A stretch of DNA of 64,000 bases. Source: Elysia crispata. Lineage: Eukaryota > Mollusca > Gastropoda > Plakobranchidae. The stretch spans positions 328,501-392,500 of the forward strand of contig JAWDGP010005809.1 of assembly GCA_033675545.1 (NCBI GenBank). The letters are read 5' to 3'. This document shows positions 29,276 to 41,345 of the stretch, piece after piece. The notes under the pieces were generated by a model. The model was not told the origin of the DNA and searched no databases. It was given only the letters and a program-made list of their open reading frames with translations. The position numbers and the translations under genes are program-made. Numbering within the stretch: the first letter of the stretch is position 1; each line of letters opens with the position of its first letter.

Positions 29276-31589
29276 CTCCTACTAGAGCGTAAAACAGCAA
29301 TAAACATGTAACATCTCCTAACCATTTCTTTTAGCTTTAAGGATTCGAAAAAAAACAAACAAACATCATATTTAGAAAAAAAACAACAATGCAGAATGGT
29401 TACTATATATGCAACAAAATTTTGTAGCATCTATTGTAATTATCTCTTTATTTTCTACAAATATGAATTTCTGGTTTTTTTTTTTTCGAATTTTTGTATA
29501 AACACAAAAACAACAGCAATTTTAGTTTGTAATACATTTCGATTGTTTTCTGCCTTGTGGAGGTCTGCTATGTTGATAAATACCATATCGATAAAACTAT
29601 ATATGTAATTCTTCTTTTGCTTTGTCTGTCTGTGTCGACAAGTGGAGAAGTACTACCCAGATAGAGGCGCCTGGTTTCCTGTCAAGGAGATGCAGAAAGG
29701 TCGAAGTAACTTCGCCGCTGCCGTGATAGAGGACAAAATATTCGTGGTCGGAGGATACGACGGTGAGTGTGCGGCTGGTGGCTTGGTCTGTCTTTGATGG
29801 TTGGGGAATATGACGGTGAGTGTGTGCGACTGGTGGCTTGACCTGTCTTTGATGGTTGGGGAATATGGCGGTGAGTGTGTGCGGCTGGTGTCTTGGCCTG
29901 TCTTTGATGGTTGGGGAATATGTCGGTGAGTCTGGAGCTGGTAGCTTGACCTGTCTTAGACGGTCCGAGTATATGACGGTGAGTGTGCGGCTGTCTTTGA
30001 TGGTCGAGGAATATAACGGTGAGTCTGGATCTGGTAGCTTAACCTGTCTTTGATGGTCTGGTTTGGGGGGGGGGGGGGTGTTAGAGAAGGGAATACTACG
30101 GAAAGTCTCGGTGTGTTAGATGGCCTGTCTTAGATGGTCCGGGTACATGAAGGTAAATCTGGAGCTGGTAGCTCGGCCTGTCTTAGATGGTCCGGGTATA
30201 TGACGGTAAGTCTGGAGCTGGTTACTCGGCTTGTCTTAGATGGTCCGGGTATATGACGGTGAGTCTAGGACTGGTAGCTCGGCCTGTCTTAGATGGTCCG
30301 GGTATATGACGGTGAGTCTGGAGCTGGTTACTCGGCTTGTCTTAGATGGTCCGGGTATATGACGGTGAGTCTGGGACTGGTAGCTCGGCCTGTCTTAGAT
30401 GGTCCGGGTATATGACGGTGAGTCTGGAGCTGGTTACTCGGCTTGTCTTAGATGGTCCGGGTATATGACGGTGAGTCTGGAGCTGGTTACTCGGCTTGTC
30501 TTAGATGGTCCGGGTATATGACGGTGAGTCTGGAGCTGGTAGTTCGGCCTATCTTAGATGGTCCGGGTATATGACGGTGAGTCTGGAGCTGGTAGCTCGG
30601 CCTAACTTAGATGGTCCGGGTATATGACGGTAAGTCTGGAGCTCGAGCTCGGCCTATCTTAGATGGTCCGGGTATATGACGGTGAGTCTGGAGCTGGTTG
30701 CTCAGCCTGTCTTAGATGGTCCGGGTATATGACGGTGAAATGATTTTGAGTGTGTTTGTACTTGTGAAAATCTAAAACTTATTTAACCTTCTCTAATCAC
30801 AGTGTACATAGATCGAACGAATCGGAGACCGACATAAACTAGCGTGACCTCTGGCCCCACCTTAACACCCCATTACCCCTAGGTTCAGGCACAACGGGCC
30901 ACGTTGAGTTCTACGAGAGCGACAAGGACGAGTGGACAGAGGCGGACAACCTGAGGGTGGGGAGGAGCGCAGCCAGCGCCTGTACGGTCAAAGGTCTCCA
31001 CAACATCCAGGAGTTCACCTTCTACGGCAAGGAGGCCCGACTCGTGGCGCACTCTGGGGCCCTCGACTGGCAGGTTTGTAACATGATGACCTACTTTTAC
31101 TTTTTATACAATCTGCATGGACGGCAATGCCAGGCTGGTATTGATGACCCATTTTCTTTGCAATCTGAATGAGCGCTAGTGCCAGCTTTGTATCTGTTGA
31201 TCTAATTTTACTTTCTGAACAATGTAACTGGGCGGTAAAGCCTAACATGGTTAGGGGAGAGTTATAATGCATCAGAAGTAATGGTGTGAGCTAATAAACC
31301 ATGTGTGTAAGACAGTGAAAGTTGAGGTTGTCCTAGCATTTCTTTGCCTGAGTCGGTCTTCTTGGGGTGGTGTGGGGTGGGGAAAGAGGGTGAGGAGGTT
31401 GTTAGTAAGAACGTAACTAAGGCATACATTTAAATCAGTTAAAGCACCATTTGTTTAGCTTTAAAGATCCATTCATCAAACCTAACGAGGTGAAATGTGC
31501 TTGTCTTTCAGAGCTCTCTGTTCTGTGGTCCGCATGCCACTCGCAGCTGGACGGTACATACAAGATCTCGGAGCAAGCGGTCCTCTTAG
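19544..31589 (+). CDS. KLHL10: KLHL10-like BTB-BACK-Kelch protein, 12 coding exons
   Basis: Substrate adaptor of CUL3 ubiquitin ligases; vertebrate KLHL10 acts in spermatids. Exons: 19544-19674, 21631-21721, 22244-22348, 23513-23698, 23962-24181, 24967-25147, 26165-26318, 27367-27559, 28505-28696, 29643-29762, 30883-31073, 31512-31589. Every phase matches, giving 1842 nt and 613 aa (human KLHL10 is about 608). The BTB domain (about 1-115) includes LRSKGLFCDVTMVF, HRNILASQYFRSLF and VIVTADRLNVLGLLK. BACK (about 120-230) includes LCEEFLLEHIATDNAIGIF. Six kelch repeats follow (IFVLGGWS, LYVIGGYT, IYACGGFDG, LYVAGGFSG, VYAIGGFNG, IFVVGGYDG). MHSSRCYV in kelch 2-3 and the tail after the sixth blade are KLHL10-like. 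The start is ATG in CCACCATGG, but TTTCTTGCCCACAG just before it may be an acceptor from a 5' exon. Intron 7 uses a GC donor. The last 25 residues (exon 12) are less certain: the reading frame also runs past 31073 to a stop at 31172. Confidence 0.92.
19655..21145 (+). repeat. 57-bp minisatellite derived from the KLHL10 exon 1 donor
   Basis: About 26 copies of a unit starting AGAAATATTC(T)(A)G-CCAG/GTCAG and continuing ATACTCACTGCTTGCTTTAC. The first copy is the real exon end, AGAAATATTCTGGCCAG/GTACTCACTG. In every later copy the donor GT has become AT (CAGATACTC). Most copies have instead TTCAG/GTCAG. The unit is 19 codons long and nearly stop-free in all three forward frames, giving a spurious 553-aa frame fused to the BTB start. 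Confidence 0.95.
22434..22995 (+). repeat. ~20-bp / 41-bp minisatellite in KLHL10 intron 3
   Basis: Degenerate copies of GGTTCAGCTGTTGGTGGGGA with variants GATAATTCAGCTGGGGTG. No clear derivation from an exon junction, though GGTTCAG also ends the exon 3 acceptor. Confidence 0.85.
23741..23930. repeat. GAGA/GACA/GATA simple repeat in KLHL10 intron 4
   Basis: Short GAGA, GACAGACA and GATA runs in the 263-nt intron between the two BACK exons. This is the shortest intron with simple repeats in the gene. Confidence 0.8.
24325..24795 (+). repeat. 51-bp minisatellite (102-bp dimer) in KLHL10 intron 5
   Basis: Nine or so units of ACATTCAATCATTACAACAG ... GACTGGTAAATATCTTCTCT. Two unit types alternate, one with AGATGTCTGCTCTAGTTCCG and one with AAATATCTTCTCTAGTGACA. 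The 17-codon period leaves a frame (DIQSLQQRLVDVCSSSA) that is not joined to any exon. Confidence 0.92.
25470..26162 (+). repeat. 46-bp minisatellite abutting the KLHL10 exon 7 acceptor
   Basis: About 15 copies of CATAACCTCCATCCAAAACA ... CATGCTGCGTGCTGTCCTGTTGC. The final copy runs into the true acceptor CTGCCTGCTGTTCCCAG. Array copies have CTGTTGCCAT at the corresponding place, so they lack the AG. Confidence 0.9.
26319..26320 (+). promoter_or_regulatory. GC-type 5' splice site of KLHL10 intron 7
   Basis: Exon 7 must end at TGGTCTGAG to join in frame with ATCGCGCCCATGCAC of exon 8. The next bases are GCGAGT, a GC-AG donor with otherwise good consensus. The nearest GT (GCGA/GTAGTG) would break the frame. 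Confidence 0.75.
26334..26450 (+). repeat. 33-bp repeat, about 3.6 copies, just after the exon 7 donor
   Basis: Units of TTGAGTCACGTCTGTCCAGA plus CAACTGACCACTG, starting 15 bases past the GC donor. The array is too short and diverged to show derivation from the exon. Confidence 0.85.
26935..27366 (+). repeat. 46-bp minisatellite carrying copied KLHL10 exon 8 acceptors
   Basis: About nine copies ending AAATGTATCCAG/ATCGCCCTGACAC. The true exon 8 junction is AAATGTATCCAG/ATCGCGCCCATGCAC, the last member of the array. The unit thus includes the acceptor and about eight exonic bases. Confidence 0.93.
27490..28137 (+). repeat. ~100-109-bp tandem copies of the KLHL10 exon 8 end and donor
   Basis: Six copies, including the genuine one. 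Each has about 60 nt of exon (from CAGTGGCAGATGGTGGCCGA), the GTCGACG/GTACGTC donor and about 40 nt of intron. Copies begin their donors at about 27560, 27660, 27761, 27870 (mutated to GTTCGTC), 27971 and 28075. No pyrimidine tract precedes the copies, so they look like alternative donors, not exons. Confidence 0.92.
28697..29642 (+). other. KLHL10 intron 9
   Basis: A 946-nt intron holding a pure (AT)n tract (29188-29271). It also holds a 103-codon minus-strand frame (28877-29188) that matches nothing I recognise and may be a decayed mobile-element fragment. Confidence 0.7.
29188..29271. repeat. (AT)n microsatellite, about 42 units
   Basis: A pure AT tract in KLHL10 intron 9, self-complementary and able to form cruciforms. 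Confidence 0.97.
29745..30740 (+). repeat. 53-bp minisatellite carrying copied KLHL10 exon 10 donors
   Basis: About 18 copies of a unit ending TATATGACG/GTGAGTCTGGAGCTGG. The genuine junction is GGATACGACG/GTGAGTGTGCGGCTGG at 29762. Most copies keep a full GTGAGT or GTAAGT donor. Confidence 0.95.
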
Positions 31590-31714
31590 CACAACTTTTC
31601 ACAGGGAAAACATATAAAAACACACACATAAACACATGGGGTGGGCAGGACTGGGACTAAAAGAAGATAACAAAGTTTCCGAGTGATGTCATCAGACAAT
31701 CAAGGCGGCGCCTT

Positions 31715-32600
31715 CCACAAGGTGCGTGCAGTGTGGATAGACAATCATGGCGTCGCCTTCCAACAAGGTGTGTGCCGTGTGGATAGACAATCATGGCGTC
31801 GCCTTCCAACAAGGTGCGCACGGTGTGGATAGACAATCAAGGCGGCACCTTCCAACAAGGTGTGTGCCGTGTGGATAGACAATCATGGCGTCGCCTTCCA
31901 ACAAGGTGCGTGCTGTATGGATAGACAATAATTGCGTAGCCTTCCAACAAGGTGCGTGCTGTATGGATAGACAATCATGGCGTCGCCTTCCAACAAGGTG
32001 TGTGCCGTGTGGATAGACAATCATGGCGTCGCCTTCCAACAAGGTGCGTGCAGTGTAGATAGACAATCATGGCGTCTTCTTCGATAAGATGCGCGCGGTG
32101 TGGATAGACAATCATGGCGTCTTCTTCGATAAGATGCGCGCGGTGTGGATAGACAATCATGGCGTCCCCTTCCACGAAGTGCGCGCGGTGTGGATAGACA
32201 ATCATGGCGTCGCCTTCCATTAGGTGTGCGCGGTGTGGATAGACAATTGTGCCGTCGCCTTCCATTAGGTGTGCGCGGTGTGGATAGACAATCATGGCGT
32301 CGCCTTCCAACAAGGTGCGTGCGGTGTGGATAGACAATCATGCCGGCGCCTTCGACAAGGTGCGCGCTGTGTGAATAGACAATCATGGCGTCGATTCCTA
32401 CAAGGTGCGCAGTGTGGATAGACAATCATGGCGTCGCCTTCCACAAGGTGCGCGCGGTGTGGATAGATAATCATGGCGTCAATTCCTACAAGGTGCGCGC
32501 AGTGTGGATAGACAAACATGGCGTCGCCTTCCAACTAGATGCGCGCGGTGTGGATAGACAATCATGGGGTCGCCAGCCACAAGGTGCGTGCGGTGTGGAT
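31715..32600 (+). repeat. 46-bp minisatellite downstream of KLHL10
   Basis: About 19 copies of GTGTGGATAGACAATCATGG plus CGTCGCCTTCCAACAAGGTGCGTGC. It lies 125 bases after the proposed KLHL10 stop, in the 3' UTR or flank. Each unit contains CAAG/GTGCGTG, a donor-like word. Long minus-strand frames (DAMIVYPH) follow from the period. Confidence 0.93.
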
Positions 32601-33019
32601 CTCCTCATTCGATTTTGAGCTGTGAGCAGATCGACATCGCCCAGCACTGTGGTGGCTTACTGACAAGATCGCGTGACAATCCTATCGACAGAGCAACTGA
32701 CTGACGGGACAGACACAAGAGACGCTGGCAAAAGAAGCGACTTTTATTGGTTATAATGAATATATTCCCCCACTGAAAGCCTGCATTCATGAGAACTAAG
32801 ATATGAGTTTACTGCCCTCACAGTCCTAACTGGGATCTACCAGAATGTTGGCCGTGCCAGCTGGCTGATACTGTGATAGCATCAAACACGACTATACTAG
32901 AGTCTCTAAGCTTCAGTGCTACTGCTAGCATTTGTATGTTGGCACTGTCTTCCTGTGAACAGAGACGCGGCTATTTCATCTCAGAATGGCAAGGACACGG
33001 TGTGTAAAAAAACTACTGG

Positions 33020-33655
<636 letters not shown>

Positions 33656-36600
33656 TGAGAGAGAATAATGCATTCCCCTTTTATGTTGCATCTATATATA
33701 CATCATATTGTCTGACGATGAAGTAAAATTTAACTAATGATTAATGATTCATAATTATTGTCTACGTTGTATTTTTCTTTAACAATTATTGATTTGATTT
33801 TTCTTTATCCTCACCGTCAAACCGGCCACATGTCTGTATTAATGGTTACTTTCCGTCGTGCTCAACACGAAAGATTTTATGTCTCTCAATTAAAAAGAGT
33901 CAATTTCATAGTCCACATACAGAATATACGTTCCAACTTGTGCTGTAGGGCCTTTCCTCATTATATTTTCCCCTACATAATGGCGTGCATTCAGCTAATG
34001 GTAGGGGAAAAACACTTATTGTAGGGTTGTAGGGAAAGTCACTGAACAGTAAATGGAGGCAGCTGATACCGAGTCCAAGCTAGATGTTCTCGAGGCCGTG
34101 TGAACCAGGGATTTTCTTTACCAATAGAAAACACAAGATTAGCCTCTTCCTATTTTTTTCTTAAAAACTTATCTATTTCCCTTTCTTTCCAAGCAGTCCT
34201 CTGTATTTTGTAGAAATCTTTTTACAATTAAGCTTAACATGTCAGCTGTAAGACTTTCTAGGCACAGGTTAGATATGAGATTATTTCTTAGAGCATGCAA
34301 AAAAAAAAAAAAAACAGGGCAGAGAAAGGAAGAAGAGTGCATAGATCTCAACCATTTGAAAGGATTCATCAACCCAGTTCAGATTTTTCCTGTGTATTCA
34401 ATAACAACAAAAAATCTCATGTAACTTTTTGCACATTGCTTTAATTTCGCAAATAATTATATGAATGATCAGATTATTCAAAATTTTGCACAGAATGAAT
34501 TAAAATAAAATAAGAAATAAATAAAATGATATTCAGAAGTCACAAAAGTGGCTGACCCAACAAGACTTGGATTATTACATTCATGTTGTAAACAAAGCGG
34601 AGTCGAGGCACTAGAGCAAATAATCACCAATTTGAGAAAGATAACTTGAAACAGAACAAGAATCCAAATGTTTTCAGCCCAGCAGCAGGCATCAACAAAT
34701 ATTGCATACAAAATAAGTCTGATACTTGGTCAGCTGAGGGAGGCATACGCCACCCTACAGCGGACGGTGGAAAATCTAGAAAAAACTGCAAAATATAGCA
34801 AGCCGATATACATAGAAATTTGAAGATTAAATGGAAGACAGTAAAATACGAGACAATACTGAAATGGAAATATCTCTCCATTCAAAGAATGGTTCAACAA
34901 CACATGACAAGCTGTCCTTCTGTGACAGTTTCCTTGGCCAATCTTACAGCAGTACACTCATAAACCAATAATCTTGAATAATGACAATTGATAAAGCTTT
35001 CACAATGACAAGACACACACAAGCACAAATTACAAATACACTTGTGCTGGTACTTGTATTGCTTAAACATAAAACAAATCTCTGACAATTGTTTGCTAAT
35101 ACTTTAGTCTATAATATGATGTATTACAAGGTTCCTGTACTTGTATTAGTTAAAGAATACCATCAGTAACTGGCAGAGAAATTTGAATGACAAATAGTAT
35201 ATTTCATAAATATTTCTAAAGAATTAATTGCACATCAAACACAGGCTGCAACACGTCATCATTGCCACCACAAAAATTAGCATTCATTCTCCTATTTGGC
35301 TTTTTTTCAGCAGTTGGTTTGTCTGTTGCTTGTGTCTCTTTGGATCCCACTCAGAGAATCCAACAGCAAAAAATTTTCACTCATATATAAACTTGTAGGT
35401 ACATGAAACTATACAAAAATGAAATGAGTCCAAATCTTAATTTTATTTTTGGCATTTTGGAACACAGCCCAACTTGAACCTGATGTGATATAATCTGCCA
35501 AACTTTCTCAAGGCAATGCTTGATGGCTTTAATACTGGTTAACTGACATTGGAAGACACAAGCTGATATCGCAGATTGTAAGAAAAAATCGCGGACATAG
35601 AAAGCTAAACCTTTCACATCGACAAGTATGCTTGTGACACACCAACTACAGAAAAATTTTATCTTCAGTGTTGTCAGCAATTGGGCTTCCTCCATCTCCA
35701 GGTCTACTGACTGCCTGGCCGACTATCCTAGTCTCCAAGATAAGTTAAACATTGCATAGAAAGTAAAATCACTTTAGTTCTCTCTACTGTGACTACTGCC
35801 TCATCTCTTGTTACATCCATTACAGTCCTTATTTTGATGAGGTTTTCCCAATTTTTCACTGTTTTCAATTGGACTGCTTCAGATTATTACAAAAAACTCC
35901 ACAAAAATGTCTTCTTTGGGGTGGCTTTTTGATGGATTTTTTATGTGAAAACAAAACTCTTAATTGAAAAAAATTGTTGTCATTCAGATGAAATTAATTG
36001 CGTATGCTGCATGTTAATGCTTAACAGACAAGTTAAGTAGCATGTTGCATTCAAATAGCATTTATAAACTGCCCAAAGCTTGCTAATTAGAGCGACATTA
36101 GGTGTGATATTGTCTCCACACACACTTGCCCTACATTAAAATGATCTAAAAGACTTTCCTGTGTGATGTGGAAGTTGGACAACTCCGCCTCTCCAGGGGA
36201 CATCATGTACATATGATACGCAATATCAGATATTATGATATGCAACAATATTGAAAACAAAACTGAGCAAGCAAACCACCTCATTTTATATCTATGTTAT
36301 CCTCAATACCGCTATGTAACTTTTGATCTAGAAGCATTTCAGACAATATAAGCAGTTACCATTATCACAAGAAAATCATTCCTTTTAAAACTTAATATAA
36401 AATAAAATTCTGGCGAATTGGAAGTTCACAAAAAAAATGTTATGATTGGTCTGGCTTGTTAAGTGGGTCTGCAAGAAAATCTGCATCAGGCCACATACAA
36501 CTATTTCACAAGGCTAACATAATGACATAATACAATATACTCACGTATGACTCGCTAACAACCATGTAAGATGGGAGTGAGTCAAATACTATGGAAAGCA

Positions 36601-37566
36601 TTTCCATTCATGAATCATGATAAAAATGAACCTATAACGCTCACTCAACATATAGACTGTAGTGAAAGTTACATGTTTTGAATCTACGAAAATATTGTCT
36701 ACTTTCAACTTGAAAGCAACATTGAACAATAGAACTTTCTTTTTCATGTAGGATAATCTGGACTTATTTTAAGATTCATTTTGGCCCTGCAACAAGTAAA
36801 TGAATTATTCACTGCCCAACCACACATAAGCTACTATAACATCAATAAGCCTTAAAAACAGAATTTCAACTGACTCGCCCCCCCCTTCCCTCCCCCAGTT
36901 CAGTATGGTAGAATGTCCTACACAATTTTATCATAAACAATTGGTTGTTTATGTTATTAGTAAATGTTCAAACAGTTCCAAAAGTTGTCAGGCAAGAAAA
37001 TTAGTGACATTAGTGACCATGAAAACTGAACTAAATCTGAGGGCTTCAGTGATTATAAGCAATGACTAAAAAAAAATATTTTTTTTTGTTTTCCAAAAAT
37101 ATGAAATGCTGAGAATAAAGGGTGATGTGCCCTTGAGATCTCTCAACTACCAGCCAACGGCAGCTATCTACCAGTCAATCACTAAGCTTCTCAAAGCCAC
37201 TTTATTTACAGATTGCCCATCTAGCAAAGGCACCTTGATATGGTTGAATGTAATCATACAGCTGATGTTAATACCAGGCACTCTTGTATATGAGTACCCA
37301 GGGATATATCTGGCACTGATGATATGTTTCTCCTTTCTAGCATGATTGCCATATCATTGACGTGGATGCAAAACACAAACAACATGGAATAAAGTTGGCT
37401 CTGGGGAAATGAGATGGTTTTTGAGCTCTGGTGAAAGCTTCCGACAACAAATAGTACAGAGATACCAGAAGTGTTCCACACTAGATCTGGCTGTGGACAG
37501 CTCTCACAATGACCACAGGCCAGCTCAAGTAGGCTACATGTAGCAGAGGATTATCCTGAAGGTCCC
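33656..37566. other. AT-rich intergenic DNA between KLHL10 and Prickle
   Basis: No domain-bearing frame, RNA gene or repeat array seen over 3.9 kb. It may be partly a long Prickle 3' UTR, but an AATAAA overlapping the Prickle stop codon argues that at least one transcript ends much earlier. Confidence 0.45.
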
Positions 37567-37985
37567 CCTTCTCAACCTCATGTGTTCTCACACAGGTAAT
37601 ATGCCTGACAGGTAATGCAGTCTCTCCCTCTCTCAACCTCATGTGTTCTCACAGAGGTAATATGCCTGACAGGTAATGCAGTCTCTCCCTCTCTCAACCT
37701 CATATGTTCTCAAACAGGTAATATGCCTGACAGGTAATGCAGTCTCTCCCTCTCTCAACCTCATGTGTTCTCAAACAGGTAATATGCCTGACAGGTAATG
37801 CAGTCTCTCCCTCTCTCAACCTCATGTGTTCTCACAGAGGTAATATGCCTGACAGGTGACGAAGTCTCTCCCTCTCTCAACCTTATGTGTTCTCACACAG
37901 GTAATATGCCTGACAGGTAATGCAGTCTCTCCCTCTCTCAACCTCATGTGTTCTCACATAGTAATATGCCCTTCAGGTAACACAA
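37567..37985 (+). repeat. 61-bp minisatellite, about 7 copies
   Basis: The unit CTCAACCTCATGTGTTCTCA ... GCCTGACAGGTAATGCAG ... has a pyrimidine-rich joint (TCTCTCCCTCT). Each unit has two plus-strand donor-like words, ACAG/GTAATA and CAG/GTAATG. No exon is known on this strand here. Confidence 0.92.
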
Positions 37986-39460
37986 CCACCCAGCAGGCAA
38001 CCAGTGCTAACAGCCTTACTTGCTATCCACGGATACCCACACATAATATAATGGAGCTTGCATTTAGTCTCTCCCAGAATTCCAATGATTCTAGATCAAG
38101 TAATTCAGTTTTGCTCCACTTTTCCTGGTTTTCTTCTCTGAATACATGCATTAGACATTTGTTTTCATGCGAAGCTCTACTACTGTTATCATGTAAGTGC
38201 TATGGTTACATTTTAGTCTTAACATGTAAAAACTGCACATACAAATCAATCTATCCATCCATTTCCCCCCTCCGCCCCCCTCCCTGCCCAAACAAAATTA
38301 AAATTTTCTTTTTTTTTTTTCGAAACTATGTACGCTTTCCTTGAGACAATAAATTAGATGCTTTAGATTGTGTTAAAACATCTGTTCAAAAACTTCCTGA
38401 TGTATTGAATCTCACCCATTTCCAAATCAGACTTTTGTTGGGCTAAATAACAGTTTTTATTTCCATCTGGACAAGCCAAGCTGCAGTGACGACTCCGTAG
38501 CTCTACATTCTCTACTGTGTCAGATAAGAATCTGAGAAATTAGTCAAAAAAAGAAATGGACATTAATTAAAGCCATTTTCACTCATTTAATCCTAAACAA
38601 TGTTGCCAAAAAGGGCCACTAGCTCTCGAGTCATCTTAAATCTTTTTCCTGCTAGATAAGTTTCAGAATTGGTCTCGCCTTTGTCTTCCTACCAGCATAA
38701 GGCCATCAGAACATTAAAGAATTTCAGCATTTCAATACATCACAAAAAAAAAAAAAATCAGCACATAGAGTAATGCCATTTGGGTCACATTATTGCCACA
38801 AAACTGGAGAAAGATTTAGAATCATGTACACAATTATACAGAAATAAAAGGCAGTCAATGTATATCACATGAAATGGTACAAGCAACACCGCCTGGTGCA
38901 TAGACCCGACCTTGTCGGGAGATGAAACCTACAAGTCAAGATGGCCTCTCAGACAAACGTTAACGATATCTTCTTTATTAAAATAGTCTTTAAGTTCCAT
39001 ACGTTTGCAAGAGTTAAAAAAATAAAACCAATGGCTTCATTCAAAAACTTATCCTTTCCACTACCTCTTAAACATCTGACCCCACTTGTTTATGATTATA
39101 AAAACCTTCCAGCCAGACAAGCAAGCATCACATTCAGAGTTTTACACTCTCTCTCCGACCATCTCACTCCACTTGTTTAAGATTACAAGGAACTTTGGGC
39201 CAGACATGCGAGTATCACATTCAGAGTTCAGTGCTTGCATGAGTCAACATAAAACTGAAGCATGATTGTGTTGATATAACACCAGATTATCACAAAGGAT
39301 TCCAGCATACATATTGACATCTATTGCTTAAATGTCAAAATCTCAAACCAGAAAGACATAACTGCTGCAAGTTTTTCTAGTCATGCTCTTGAAACTACGA
39401 ATCATTTACCCCCGGAATAATCAGTCTCACATACAACAACAACTTTTGACATGTACAATA
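37986..39460. other. AT-rich DNA, no gene seen
   Basis: Between two minisatellites, downstream of Prickle. Contains a C-rich/T-rich stretch near 38265-38325 and a related pair of segments (TCTGACCCCACTTGTTTATG near 39073 and CATCTCACTCCACTTGTTTA near 39160). No supported coding frame. Confidence 0.4.
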
Positions 39461-39464
39461 TACC

Positions 39465-40006
39465 TCGCCCACTTCAAACATTAAACACCCTTCCTCTCAT
39501 AAATGCTGGCCAAATTTCACCCATGCCCATTCCAATTCACCCATACACACAAACATTAAACACCCTTCCTCTCATAAATGCTGGCCAAGTTTCACCCATG
39601 CCCATTCCAATTCACCCATACACACAAACATTAAACACCCTTCCTCTCATAAATGCTGGCCAAATTTCACCCATGCCCATTCCAATTCACCCATACACAC
39701 AAACATTAAACACCCTTCTTCTCATAAATGCTGGCCAAATTTCACCCATGTCCATTCCAATTCACCCATACACACAAACATTAAACACCCTTCCTCTCAT
39801 AAATGCTGGCCAAATTTCACCCATGCCCATTCCAATTCACCCATACACACAAACATTAAACACCCTTCCTCTCATAAATGCTGGCCAAATTTCACCCATG
39901 TCCATTCCAATTCACCCATACACACAAACATTAAACACCCTTCCTCTCATAAATGCTGGCCAAATTTCACCCATGCCCATTCCAATTCACCCATACACAC
40001 AAACAT
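39465..40006. repeat. 75-bp minisatellite, about 7.3 near-identical copies
   Basis: The unit is CAAACATTAAACACCCTTCC ... GCTGGCCAAATTTCACCCAT ... ATTCACCCATACACA. It is 25 codons long and open through the array (LNTLPLINAGQISPMPIPIH...). Of the few differences between copies (I/V, P/L, P/S), all are amino-acid changing, so I do not think it is translated. Confidence 0.93.
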
Positions 40007-40064
40007 TTGCAAAAGGCAAGAAGGCAATTACTATCAGGAGGATATAACAATAAAATATCATGAC

Positions 40065-41345
40065 ATAGGCAGCTTAACCCTAATAGTTAGTACCCTTTTG
40101 AAGCTAGGTTAACCCTAGTGTAACATATCTAATAACAGGTAGGTTAACCCTACCGTTACATACCTCATAACAGCTATCGTAATCCTGGTGTTACATACCT
40201 CATAATAGTTGGGTTAACCCTATCATTACATACCTCATAACAGCTAGGTTAACCCTATCATTACATACATCATAAAAGCTAGGTTAACCCTAGTGTTACA
40301 TACCTCATAACAGCTATCATAACCCTAGTGTTACATACCTCATAACAGCTAGATTAACCCTAGTGTTACATACCTCATAACAGCTAGGTTAACCCTAGTG
40401 TTACATACCCCATAAAAGCTAGGTTAACCCTAGTGTTACATACCTCATAACAGATAGGTTAACCCTAGTGTTACAAACCTTATAACAACTAGGTTAACCC
40501 TAGTGTTACATACCCCATAAAAGCTAGGTTAAGCCTAGGATCACATAACTCATAACGGCTAGGTTAACCCTAGTGTTACATACCTCATAAAAGCTAGGTT
40601 AGCCCTACCGTTACATACCTCATAACAGCTATCATAACCCTAGTGTTACATACCTCATAACAGCTAGGTTAACCCTATTATTACATACATCATAAAAGCT
40701 AGGTTAACCCTAGTGTTACATACCTCATAACAGCTATCATAACCCTAGTGTTACATACCTCATAATAGCTAGGTTAACCCTAGTGTTACATACCTCATAA
40801 CAGCTAGGTTAATCCTAGTGTTACGTACCTCAAAAGCTAGGTTAACCCTATCATTACATACCTCATAAAAGCTAGGTTAACCCTAGTGTTACATACCTCA
40901 TAAAAGCTAGGTTAACCCTATTATTACATACCTTGTCATAACTAGATTAATCCTATCATTATGTACCTTGTCAGAGGCAGGTTAACCCTATCATTACATA
41001 CCATGTCATAACTAGATTAATCCTATCATTATGTACCTTGTCAGAGGCAGGTTAACCCTATCATTACATACCATGTCATAACTATATTAATCCTATCATT
41101 ATTTACCTTGTCAGAGGCAGGTTAACCCTATCATTACATACCTTGTCATAACTAGATTAATCCTATCATTATGTACCTTGTCAGAGGCAGGTTAACCCTA
41201 TCATTACATACCTTGTCATAACTAGATTAATCCTATCATTACGTACCTTGTCAGAGGCAGGTTAACCCTATCATTACATCCCTTCTCATAGGTAAGTTAA
41301 CCCTAGCATTGAACACCCTGTCATAAGTTAACCCTTTCAATGTTG
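40065..41345. repeat. 35-bp minisatellite, about 36 copies, with a 70-bp dimer at one end
   Basis: The unit is GCTAGGTTAACCCTAGTGTT plus ACATACCTCATAACA. From about 40925 a dimer alternates AACTAGATTAATCCTATCAT with GAGGCAGGTTAACCCTATCA. Every unit contains TTAACCCTA, similar to but not arranged as telomeric repeats. Confidence 0.94.

Noticed and set aside
31074-31172. Read-through of KLHL10 exon 11 as the natural C-terminus
   Set aside because: Possible, but CAG/GTTTGT followed by an in-phase acceptor at 31511 and a short basic exon gives a tidier end; kept as the alternative.
39451-40047. 198-codon frame with seven 25-residue repeats
   Set aside because: The open frame follows from a 75-bp period; differences between copies change amino acids, and there is no start context or splice support.
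40065-41345. Interstitial telomere
   Set aside because: The TAACCCTA word recurs every 35 bp within a longer unit, not as a pure 5-6-bp repeat.
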